Source of the DNA: Pseudomonas sp. ABC1
GTDB lineage: Bacteria; Pseudomonadota; Gammaproteobacteria; Pseudomonadales; Pseudomonadaceae
Direction of reading: 5' to 3'
DNA length: 64,000 nt
Assembly: GCF_013395055.1 (NCBI RefSeq)
Contig: NZ_CP058349.1
Span: 1,240,001 to 1,304,000, forward strand
The translations under genes were made by a program, and so were the position numbers. Shown here piece by piece: positions 35,701-41,838 of the stretch; position 1 is the first letter of the stretch; every line of letters begins with the position of its first letter. The notes below the pieces were generated by a model, which did not search any database, was not told the origin of the DNA, and saw only the letters and a list, made by a program, of their open reading frames with translations.

Positions 35701-38136
35701 GAACCCGGTCAGGGTCAGCTTGCCTTCGGGTGTATTGATCTCGACATGGGTGCTTGCATCGCTCGGGTCCAGTGCCAACAGTTGCGCCAGGCTGACAGGC
35801 TCGCCACCGATCACGATGGAGTCCAGTCCGTCCGGGGTGGTGATGGTGATGCTGCCCGCGCTGATATGAGTGCTGTCCGCACCGGTCAGGCCGCGCTCAT
35901 GGACGGTCACATGGCCGAGTTGGGTGAAGTCCGACGGATCGCTGCCGTTCACGTCCTTCGGCACGATGGTGGGCGTGCCATCGGTACGGCCGTCGATGGT
36001 GATGGTCAGCTTGGCGGTGTCCGCATCGCCATCATCGTCGGTCAGGGTGTAGGTGAATACCTCGCTCAGGGTATCGCCGTTCTTGAGTGCGTTGACCTCG
36101 GCGTTGTCATTGTCCAGCTGGTAGCTGTAGCTGCCGTCCGGGTGGATGGTCAGCGTACCGAACTCGCCCTTGATGACCAGGGCGCCGTTGCTCAGCGTAG
36201 AGGTATTGGTCGTGACGTTGTCGCTGCCGATGGCGGTGACGGTCGCACCGTCCGCGCCGACACGGTCGGCCTCGTCATCGCTGGACGCACCCGAGCCGCC
36301 AATCACGTTGCCGGTGACCGGGGCCGTGGCATCTTCGGTGACGCGGTTGGCATCGTCCTCGGCCTTCGGCGCATCGTCGATGATATTGATCACCAGCTTG
36401 CCATTGGCGCTCTCGCCACCGGCATCGGTCACCACCAGGGGAACCTCGTCCAGGCCATTGTCACCACGACCCGGCACGGAGTTGTCGTAAGGCGTGGTCA
36501 GCTCATAGCTGTAGTGCAGCTCGCCCACCGTTGGCACGCCGCCCACCGAGGTGGTGACGTCGAAACCGGTGATGACCAGTTCACCGTAAGGTGTGGGGAT
36601 ACGGATATGCGTGGTCGGATCGCTCGGATCGAGCGCACCCAGGGTTGTCAGATCGAGCTCGCGGCCACCAACGGTGATCTTTTCCAGACCATCGGGCGCA
36701 GTGATGTCGATCACGCCCGTGGTCTTCTCGGAACCGTCGCCATCCACCAGGCCGGACTCCTGCACCGTGGCATGGCCAATGGTCGCGACGGTCGAGGGGT
36801 CATCGGAGCCGTTACCGTCTTTCGGAACGATGGTAGGCGGGCCGTCGGTCTTGCCGTTGATGGTGATGGTCAGCGTGGCGGTGGACTGGTCGCCGTCGTC
36901 ATCGGTCAGGGTGTAGCTGAACACCTCGTCCAGGGTCTTGCCATCTTTCAGCGCGTTGACCGCCGGGTTGTCGTTGTCCAGCGTGTAGGTGTAGCTGCCG
37001 TCCGGGTTCAGCGTCAGGCTGCCGTACTGGCCGGTGACCGTGGTCGAGACATTGCCGTCGGGCACGTGGGAACCTGCCGGCACGGTGCCTGGCACGACGC
37101 CGGTCACCAGGGTGTCATCGGCGCCCAGGATATCCTTGCCGCCACCACCGCTGGCACCGTCGATAACGTTGCCACCCACCGTCGGGGTGTTTTCGTCGAT
37201 GGTCGCCAGGTCATCCACGGCCTCTGGAGCCGTGTCGGTAATCCGCACGACCACTTCGCCCGGTGGCGAGGTCAGGTTGCGCTGGTCGGTAACGATGATC
37301 GGGAAGGTATCGGTGATGCTGTCATCGCCGCCGCTGTGGTCCTTGCTGTTGCCATTCTGCTGATAGGTGTAGGTGACCGTGCCGGTAAGCGGGTCATAGC
37401 CGGTCAACGTCAGGTCGCCTTCCTTGCCGGGAACGACGATATGCGTGGTCGGATCATTCGGGTCCAGCGAACGCAGGGTGATGTCCGTGACGGTCGTGCC
37501 GTCGACGGAAACACTCTGCAGGCCATTCGGTGCGGTGACGACGAACGTCCCGGTGGCGGGCACCGTGGCATTCTCGGGGATGGTCAGGATCGAGGACGTG
37601 GTGCCCGCGAAGAGCGGCACCGTGACCGACGGCATGCCACGGCTGCCGTTGTCTTCGCCACGGTGCTCGTAGCGCCAGTCGGTGTCGAACTCACGGTCCG
37701 GCAGGCTCATGCCCAGCGGGCGGAGTATTTCCTGGATACGCGCCACAGTGATCGGCGTAATCCCGTCGGCTTCGATGATTTCACCGATGCGCACCAGCTC
37801 GACAAAATCGTGCCCGGCCGGCTGGCTGGAGCCACCTTGACGCTCAGGGGCACGCGGCGCCTCTTCGTCACGGGTCAGGCTCGCCAGTTGCGGCAGCGTC
37901 TCACTGCTGGGGACCGGCGCACTCGGCGCGATCTGGCCGAGGTCTGCCTGCTGTTCGCCCAGCAGGGTGAGCAGTTGGTTGTTGCCAAAATCCAGTTCAA
38001 CGCGAGCGCCCGGTTCGGTGACCAGTTTTTCGTCGCGCTGCAACACATCTCCGACCTTGATCTCGCGCCGCTCGCCATTGGCCGAAACGGCCCAGGCTTG
38101 ACCAACGAGAGAAGCTACGGTTGCCAGATTGTTCAT
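26776..38136 (-). CDS. Giant LapA-type type 1-secreted adhesin with retention module (3786 aa)
   Basis: Predicted surface adhesin for biofilm attachment. Residues 1-~140 form a retention-module-like N-terminus (MNNLATVASLVGQAWAVSA, VELDFGNNQLLTLLG, FVELVRIGEIIEADG) that in LapA plugs the TolC channel until LapG cleaves it. A dialanine LapG site (TAAG/PAAG type) is not clear; QPAGHDF near residue 106 is the nearest match. Residues ~170-1500 are VCBS-like modules (SLTLNPDGSYTYTLDNDNPA, YTLTDDDGD), including two near-identical 577-residue units. Then come a DUF5801-like block, a GTGTGTGT linker, many Ig/cadherin-like modules, and a type 1 secretion C-terminus (GRAGDDTIQLRF ... IEVIDM). No signal peptide, as expected. 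It lies 61 bases after its membrane fusion protein gene. Confidence 0.93.
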   Translation of the reverse strand: MNNLATVASLVGQAWAVSANGERREIKVGDVLQRDEKLVTEPGARVELDFGNNQLLTLLGEQQADLGQIAPSAPVPSSETLPQLASLTRDEEAPRAPERQGGSSQPAGHDFVELVRIGEIIEADGITPITVARIQEILRPLGMSLPDREFDTDWRYEHRGEDNGSRGMPSVTVPLFAGTTSSILTIPENATVPATGTFVVTAPNGLQSVSVDGTTVTDITLRSLDPNDPTTHIVVPGKEGDLTLTGYDPLTGTVTYTYQQNGNSKDHSGGDDSITDTFPIIVTDQRNLTSPPGEVVVRITDTAPEAVDDLATIDENTPTVGGNVIDGASGGGGKDILGADDTLVTGVVPGTVPAGSHVPDGNVSTTVTGQYGSLTLNPDGSYTYTLDNDNPAVNALKDGKTLDEVFSYTLTDDDGDQSTATLTITINGKTDGPPTIVPKDGNGSDDPSTVATIGHATVQESGLVDGDGSEKTTGVIDITAPDGLEKITVGGRELDLTTLGALDPSDPTTHIRIPTPYGELVITGFDVTTSVGGVPTVGELHYSYELTTPYDNSVPGRGDNGLDEVPLVVTDAGGESANGKLVINIIDDAPKAEDDANRVTEDATAPVTGNVIGGSGASSDDEADRVGADGATVTAIGSDNVTTNTSTLSNGALVIKGEFGTLTIHPDGSYSYQLDNDNAEVNALKNGDTLSEVFTYTLTDDDGDADTAKLTITIDGRTDGTPTIVPKDVNGSDPSDFTQLGHVTVHERGLTGADSTHISAGSITITTPDGLDSIVIGGEPVSLAQLLALDPSDASTHVEINTPEGKLTLTGFNATTSVGGVPTLGELQFSYELKNVQNTPATQADPSAGLGNSESVPLKVIDAGGAEATGNLVITIVDDVPVARDDASEIDENDLSVTGNVVTGQAPGDEADTLGADGAEVTGVVSGTVQAGSHVPDGNVSTTVTGQYGSLTLNPDGSYTYTLDNDNPAVNALKDGKTLDEVFSYTLTDDDGDQSTATLTITINGKTDGPPTIVPKDGNGSDDPATVATIGHATVQESGLVDGDGSEKTTGVIDITAPDGLEKITVGGRELDLTTLGALDPADPTTHIRIPTPYGELVITGFDVTTSVGGVPTVGELHYSYELTTPYDNSVPGRGDNGLDEVPLVVTDAGGESANGKLVINIIDDAPKAEDDANRITEDATAPVTGNVIGGSGASSDDEADRVGADGATVTAIGSDNVTTNTSTLSNGALVIKGEFGTLTIHPDGSYSYQLDNDNAEVNALKNGDTLNEVFTYTLTDDDGDADTAKLTITINGRTDGPPTIVPEDVNGNNPSDFTQLGHVTVHERGLTGADSTHISAGSITITTPDGLDSIEIGSTPVSLSSLLALDPQDSSTHIEIQTSEGKLTLTGFNVTTSVGGVPTLGELKFNYELENVQSTPADPLDPNVGRSNSESVALKVIDAGGAEATGNLVITIVDDVPVITPDASKLGSLTVDETTLGTPATDATFVEGVFGVNYGADGAATNNALVFALNVAAGGAPSGVVDVASGQGVYLYKEGNYIVGRVANTSGVADASGDIAFHIVINGTTGSVTLTQVRSLQHPDTGNPDDSISLSSSVITLTATATDADGDVVSSTAVNVGNKFSFKDDGPSITTPPSVSTFDEANLANGTQPDASGTIKTVSLNVKFGADGAGDVRFTDELVDSTKAHLESLNLTSAGQALRYVVSNDGHTLTAYRGTGSSEPVFIADIVDPDTNPAYRFELKLPLDHIVGGSSVAELDIVFDHVRVTDRDGDHVDTVFTVEVVDDAPDSAAPRKIALDEDSQSTFFANADATKGNTSIGTGTGTGTGSDPTTAPKFGTAEVNLDGTITYTPNANYSGTDTFTYNTVVNGETKTFTVEVTVKPVADAPQLPHGSESNPETVVLQTPEDTARALGLKLPVITDNARAGNAAADYPERLGAISLDDLPTGAKLYKGDPDDVGTPGVELTPATDGSFTFIIKGVPGYHIAGLPDADDASQGIYLLTKDEYEKLFVLPKENDHTNFDLTLKVTSYEVDGNGVRLNDGNKQPVDLPGASSSQVIKVDVLAVTDEVILTVQQGSAQQDVTVVVDSSDKSATVTFNEDASFNLSNILSATIKDTDGSEERRLILEGLPDGTIVTVGSTVYTLGGTTTLQTMDGSDPLYPNLPYISVPQSGLPNITIQAPKDFSGDIENVKVTLWALDSDSDSDDAKPGMPDAPEVEHDTITLDLYVNPIAGDFQIRGAEGNEDTEIAFLANIRVTDESPGAATGDEEVIKTLSFIVPSEWTVNDAQNEWSNASGKWSMVTPATSADWSGSWNGSVYTITFTPGVSQADREALLKQFKVTPPAHSSKNIALSVTVVSEDTNTVNGSRVTSQEVSRTEELEVTVKPVAERVDGDTDGNSTPDLTMNGNHVFQREGKEDDWFDLSSDIAPSSFDLKAPWSNEDGRGVENGGTAGEGSEETFARLTPYDVTKGGPGTLLEGTYFQYNDGSDLKEVPYNGTPVDIPIAFLDTLKVRGPNNFKGVLSIKVEAVTIDYDENTNVATDPAVSGEAWLTNVILHPVADQVTLKVDARITANEDAGREGVLTKEDTGKPIALNINPTSDDPTETFNVTIEGIPNGASITYWAIENGVSVEKTFTATAVNSKLEIIHFDKANQPTLIPPLNSNETIELSVKAESIDTLTYIDKDGVERTITSDPSAPHILPITITILGVPDKPVLEINDSQVYIENDLDTDATNPNKVDLSKLITELRSGETTGDGSETITLRISGLADGFSVEGAGPVVGNASGTDRVWVVTPQQIAAGTVFIKLPANYSGTVTFNAQPVVTESDNPSDTFFAPANVSFKVTPSPEATLNSNSEMTEDQITRLDLSPVYQNGDTDEVISAVRFEAVPGVEFFSDAAGTTPLVATGGWYELTGADVNSVYAKGPANFSGEIKFDIEYKVTDTAVDGTTGPVETGWQSTEHTLSFQAVTDPIELTLAAINGDTGASSVTLTEAGDVTVSLNIAKQPDDNAGGAVDNIDGSERLTHILIQGVPDGVAVEGAQFTGAGQWLILLDTSLPENTFTGDIARNIVFQVNGSAGDIDNVPITITTFTKDTGSNLVEQDQITWNLTAAFEPGEGTLPKVVLSETGAEQTEDQEFFLSQVVSGSFDTSPTDMASYDMTITLRTAPSDETSFSAPGMTSTEVIENGQPVVLWTKTVTGVTNATAENALKAALDQITVRAPADANRNHGDSLGLDVTVTLHNAGVRSEGNVKPGVELQPVTDSATIGINAPTVKEGEEITITLNVSNPADQNAWTIIDGKLYLQLDGAGLPGELLQDGQALSTKAVQGVPDLPDGQYYVLEGVQPGVDVVLSYKPSGDYPKGSVTLKAWVQNEEAGSVTVLSGGQANLTVNPTNTEPTVVITSEGTEHDGGVGKLPTQLVMTGDALPDASEELQSAFLEGLPKDFTVWYSANPDGSGAVLASNAGGGTWSIPVSSSALPGYIGILPPAHWSGTLEDLTLYLVSGEAGAEPTAWPIKFDFTVEPKADGLDLAPTLSFGKAGDVITLNLNAAMKDQTPAGASDEHNELTTLQLSGFQDGNKVVFYVNGTELDSGRVNFGEVDGVETYTITGLTQAELDDFGFLHAQTEGRKTISVTAWTNEVDREGQIVGADSSPTTENITINVSEKLPTVNNDTLLWTGKEINGRAGDDTIQLRFGDDLTGDDLASKLKNIEVIDMLGRGASKISSLSVEDVFSITDERNTLKILGDSEDTISLDGWGEGVRGAETTVYTATFESNQIKLEVSNAIID
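33770..37075 (-). repeat. Two near-identical tandem copies of a 1731-bp unit inside the adhesin gene
   Basis: Sequence blocks recur at an exact offset of 1731 bp (577 codons), for example around 33770/35501, 34139/35870, 34660/36391 and 35303/37034, with only scattered substitutions. The array covers about 1.9 periods, adhesin residues ~354-1455. Each unit holds two related ~288-residue VCBS-type modules. The period is a multiple of three, so unequal recombination would change adhesin length without breaking the frame. Confidence 0.92.
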
Positions 38137-38197
38137 AGTGGACCTCGATTCGAATTATCCCCGCCGCCAGGCAGCGGGCACACAAGAAAAATAAATA

Positions 38198-39646
38198 TCA
38201 ACGCTCGCTCAAGGCATTGGCCTTGGCGCGCAGGATGGGTTTGAGCAGATACGCCAGAATGCTTTTCTTACCGGTGATGATGTCCAGTTGCGCGGTCATC
38301 CCCGGAATGACCGCCAGCCGCTGAGCAGACTCGGCGTCGGTGGTCATGGCACGTACCAGATAGAAAGTGTTGTCTCGCTCATCGGTGATGGTGTCGGCGC
38401 TGATGTGCTGCAACTGCGCCTCCAGCCCGCCATAGATAGAGAAGTCGTAAGCGTGCAGCTTGATCGTGGCCGGCAACCCGGGACGCAGGAAGGCGATGTC
38501 CTTGGGCGCGATCTTGGCTTCCACCAGCAGGCGGTCGTCGTTGGGCACGATCTCGATCACCGCGTGCCCCGGCTGCACGACACCGCCGATGGTGTTGAAC
38601 AGCACACGCTGGATGGTGCCGTTGACCGGCGAACGGATTTCAGAAAACTTCACCCGGTCGGCCAGGCCATCGACGTTCTTGTCCAGGCTGTTGAGCTGGG
38701 AAGATGCCTCGCTCAGTTCGGAGCGCCACTGGTTGCGGGTGGTCAGATCGACCTCTCGCAGCCGCGCATCGGCCTCCTGAATACCCGCCTCGATCTGCCG
38801 GGCACGCGCCGCCGCCTGCCGACGTTCGCCATCGGCACTCGCCTGGTCACGCTCGAGCCGCAGGATGTCGATCTCGGACACCGCCCCCGAACGCAACAAC
38901 GGACGGGTCACCTGCAACTCCTGGCTGGACATGCGGTAGGCCTGCTCGGCCGCGTACAGCCGGGCCCGCACCTCGCTCAGTTCCTGCTGGCGCTGGGAGC
39001 GTTGCTCGCGGGCAATCGACAGTTTCTGCTCGAGTTCCTTGCGACTCTCCAGGTAATAGCTGCGCTCCTGATCCAGCACCACACCCTGGTCAGCGCTCAG
39101 TTCCGCAGTACGCTCGGGCTGGTACGGCTGGTCATCGACCAGCGCCTTCAGCCGCTCGACCTTGGCCCGCAAGGCGAATACCCGCACGCTGCCTTCCTGG
39201 AAACTGGCGACGAAGCGGGTCGGGTCGATGCGCACCAGCACATCTCCCCGGCTCACGGCATCGCCCTCCTCCACGAAGACTTCCTCGACCACACCGCCAT
39301 CCACTGACTGCACGATCTGCAACTGCCGGGACGGGATGATCTTGCCTTCGCCCCGCGTCACTTCGTCGATCTGGGTGAGCGCGGACCACAGCAACAGCGC
39401 ACCGAAGATCGCCGCGATGGAATACAACAATCCACGCGCGCGCAGCACCTTCTGCCGCTCCAGCGCCAGTTCGGCATCCTGCTCCCAACGCGCGGAGCCA
39501 TTGCGGAAGCCGGCGAACAGCCGACGGAACAGGCGATCGATCAGGGAACTGCCTGAAGCCCCTGCGGCAGACAGCTTCTCCAGACGCTCGAACGCCTGTT
39601 GCTCGGCCGGCTTCGCGGCCACATCGGGAGTGTGCGGCTGGCTCAT
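38198..39646 (-). CDS. lapC: Type 1 secretion membrane fusion protein (HlyD/LapC family)
   Basis: Periplasmic adaptor joining the ABC exporter to the outer-membrane channel for adhesin export. It has 482 residues, a cytoplasmic N-terminus, one TM helix at about 75-95 (LLYSIAAIFGALLLWSAL), lipoyl half ITRGEGKIIPSRQLQIVQ-like (actual text VTRGEGKIIPS), long coiled coil (about 130-340), and second lipoyl half IRSPVNGTIQRVLFNTIGGVVQ. The HlyD-family C-terminal block is PGMTAQLDIITGKKSILAYLLKP. The ATG overlaps the exporter's stop by four bases. The symbol follows LapC by family and context. Confidence 0.92.
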   Translation of the reverse strand: MSQPHTPDVAAKPAEQQAFERLEKLSAAGASGSSLIDRLFRRLFAGFRNGSARWEQDAELALERQKVLRARGLLYSIAAIFGALLLWSALTQIDEVTRGEGKIIPSRQLQIVQSVDGGVVEEVFVEEGDAVSRGDVLVRIDPTRFVASFQEGSVRVFALRAKVERLKALVDDQPYQPERTAELSADQGVVLDQERSYYLESRKELEQKLSIAREQRSQRQQELSEVRARLYAAEQAYRMSSQELQVTRPLLRSGAVSEIDILRLERDQASADGERRQAAARARQIEAGIQEADARLREVDLTTRNQWRSELSEASSQLNSLDKNVDGLADRVKFSEIRSPVNGTIQRVLFNTIGGVVQPGHAVIEIVPNDDRLLVEAKIAPKDIAFLRPGLPATIKLHAYDFSIYGGLEAQLQHISADTITDERDNTFYLVRAMTTDAESAQRLAVIPGMTAQLDIITGKKSILAYLLKPILRAKANALSER

Positions 39647-41781
39647 GGCGCCACCTTCTGCAAAGTGCCCGCTTCCAGAGCCTGCAGCACGCTCTGCTTG
39701 GGTCCATCGGCCAGCACACGACCGCCATCCATCACGATCAGCCGGTCGACCAGCGTCAGCAGACTCGTGCGGTGCGTGACCAGCAGCAGCGTCTTGCCCT
39801 GGCTGAACTGCCCCAGCGCGCGGGCGACGTGATTTTCCAGGGTGCTGTCCATGGCCGAGGTCGGCTCGTCGAACAGCAGGATGCTGCTGTCGGGCATGAC
39901 CGCGCGGGCGACGGCAATGGTCTGTCGCTGACCACCGGACACCCGGCTGCCACCCTCGCCCACCTGCATGCCCAGGCCATCGGCATGGGCGCCGACCAGG
40001 CCTTTCAGTCCGGAGATCTCTATCGCCTCATGCAGTCGCTGACGCTCGGGGTTGTCCACGCCCAGCGTGATGTTCTCGTAGACACTGCCGCTGATCAGCC
40101 GGGTTTCCTGGGGGATATAGCCGATGTTGCGCCGCAGTTCGGCAGGGTCGATCTGCCCAAGGTGCACCCCGTCGACCAGGATCGCCCCGGCCGTCGGCTG
40201 GTACAGGCCCAGGATGAGCTTCTCCAGCGTGGACTTGCCGGAGCCGACACGCCCCAGGATCGCCACCCGCTCGCCCGCCCGGATGTGCAGCGACACATCG
40301 CGCAGGACTTCGCGCTCGTCACCCGGGTACTTGAACGAGACATTGCGCAGCTCGATCTCGCCGCGCAGCTTCGGACGGCTGACCAATGGCTTGTCGGCAC
40401 TGCGCTCCTGGCCGTTGGCCATGAGTTGCTCGAGCGAAGTCAGTGCGGTGGCGGCCTGGTAGTACTGGGTCAACAACGAGGCCGTCTGCGAAACCGGCGC
40501 CATCGCCCTGGAGGACAACATATAGGCCGCGATCAGCGCACCCTGCGTCATCTGCCCGTCGATCACCAGGTAGACACCGACGATGATCATGCACACCGCC
40601 ACCATCTGCTGCACCCAGGACGCCCCCGTTCCCACGGAGTTGCCCAGCAGGCGCAGCTTGCCCGAGCAGGCGGAGAGAAACTGGGTCGACTGCTCCCAGT
40701 TGCTCTGCATGCGGCTGGTGGCATTGAAGCTCTTCAGCGTTTCGATACCACTCAGGCTCTCGATCAGGCCGGAACTGCGCTGCGCGCTGGCCTTGCTCAT
40801 CACCTCGGACAACTGACGCATCCTGGCCTGCACCGACAGTGCATAGAGAATGATCAGTGCGGCGCCGATCAGCACCGGAATCGCCATCACCCAGGAGATC
40901 ACCATGATGATGACCACGAACAGCAGGAAGAACGGCAGGTCGAGCAACGCGGTGACGGTCATCGAGCCGATGAAGGAGCGCACCGACTCGAAGCCATTGA
41001 TGCTGGAGGCAAAGGAGCCGATCGATGCCGGACAGTGCTCCATTTTCATCCCCAGCACACGCTCCATGATCAGGGCGGATAGCCGGGTATCGGCGCGACT
41101 CGCTGCCAGTTCGACGAACCAACCCCGTAGCATGCGCAGCAGCAGGTCACCACAGATCAGGATGACCGCGCCGAACGACAGCACCCACAAGGTATCGGTG
41201 GCATGGTTCGGCACCACGCGGTCATACACGTTCATCACGAACAGCGGCATGGCCAGTGCGAACAGGTTGATGAAGAACGCCGCGACCAGGACGTCCCGGT
41301 AAAGCATCCGGTTTTCCCTGATCACACTCCAGAACCAGTGCCCTTTGGAGGCAAGTGTCCGCTTGGCGCCGATGTCGTGCTTTTCCAGCAGACGGAAATC
41401 CGCCCGGCAGTACATGACGACGCCGGTGTAGTCCGCCTGGAACGCGTCCAGCTCGACTTCCTGCACCTGCATCTCAAGTTCCGGGAAGCGGACCCAGGCC
41501 TTTTTCGCACGCGCATCGATACGCTCCAGCAGGCACGCCTTGTTGCCACGCAGGAGGACGATGCACGGCAACAGCAACTCGTTGAGGCGCCGCAGGTCCT
41601 GTCGCGCGAGCCGCGCCGTGAAGCCTGCACGCTCGGCGGCGCGCGGAAAGACCGAAGGGGACAGACGACCGCCGAGCAGAGGCAAGCCATCGACGATGGC
41701 GTCCCTGCTCGTCGCAATCCCGTTCGACTGGGCGATCCAGAGCAGGCAAGCGCTCAGGGGATCATCGACTAAAACTTCCAT
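39643..41781 (-). CDS. lapB: Type 1 secretion ABC transporter (LapB family)
   Basis: Inner-membrane ATP-driven exporter of the adhesin, 712 residues. Residues 1-~130 are a C39-peptidase-like domain lacking the catalytic Cys (start reads DDPLSACLLWIAQ), as expected for exporters of uncleaved RTX/Lap substrates. A six-helix ABC transmembrane domain follows (about 155-430), then the ATPase with Walker A GRVGSGKST, Q-loop GYIPQE, signature RVSGGQRQ and Walker B SILLFDEPTSAMD, H-loop VTHR. It sits 57 bases after the TolC-OmpA stop and overlaps lapC by four bases, so the export genes form one operon. Confidence 0.95.
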   Translation of the reverse strand: MEVLVDDPLSACLLWIAQSNGIATSRDAIVDGLPLLGGRLSPSVFPRAAERAGFTARLARQDLRRLNELLLPCIVLLRGNKACLLERIDARAKKAWVRFPELEMQVQEVELDAFQADYTGVVMYCRADFRLLEKHDIGAKRTLASKGHWFWSVIRENRMLYRDVLVAAFFINLFALAMPLFVMNVYDRVVPNHATDTLWVLSFGAVILICGDLLLRMLRGWFVELAASRADTRLSALIMERVLGMKMEHCPASIGSFASSINGFESVRSFIGSMTVTALLDLPFFLLFVVIIMVISWVMAIPVLIGAALIILYALSVQARMRQLSEVMSKASAQRSSGLIESLSGIETLKSFNATSRMQSNWEQSTQFLSACSGKLRLLGNSVGTGASWVQQMVAVCMIIVGVYLVIDGQMTQGALIAAYMLSSRAMAPVSQTASLLTQYYQAATALTSLEQLMANGQERSADKPLVSRPKLRGEIELRNVSFKYPGDEREVLRDVSLHIRAGERVAILGRVGSGKSTLEKLILGLYQPTAGAILVDGVHLGQIDPAELRRNIGYIPQETRLISGSVYENITLGVDNPERQRLHEAIEISGLKGLVGAHADGLGMQVGEGGSRVSGGQRQTIAVARAVMPDSSILLFDEPTSAMDSTLENHVARALGQFSQGKTLLLVTHRTSLLTLVDRLIVMDGGRVLADGPKQSVLQALEAGTLQKVAP

Positions 41782-41838
41782 CGTGTTCCATCCACTGCGG
41801 CAGTCGGGTCCGCATCACCTGCGGACCCGACCCGTGAC

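Noticed and set aside
34135..38244. A 1369-codon open frame on the plus strand opposite the adhesin gene
   Set aside because: It mirrors the repeat structure of the adhesin, has no domain features and arises because the repetitive GC-rich adhesin lacks stops in that frame. The adhesin on the minus strand has clear domains and export genes.
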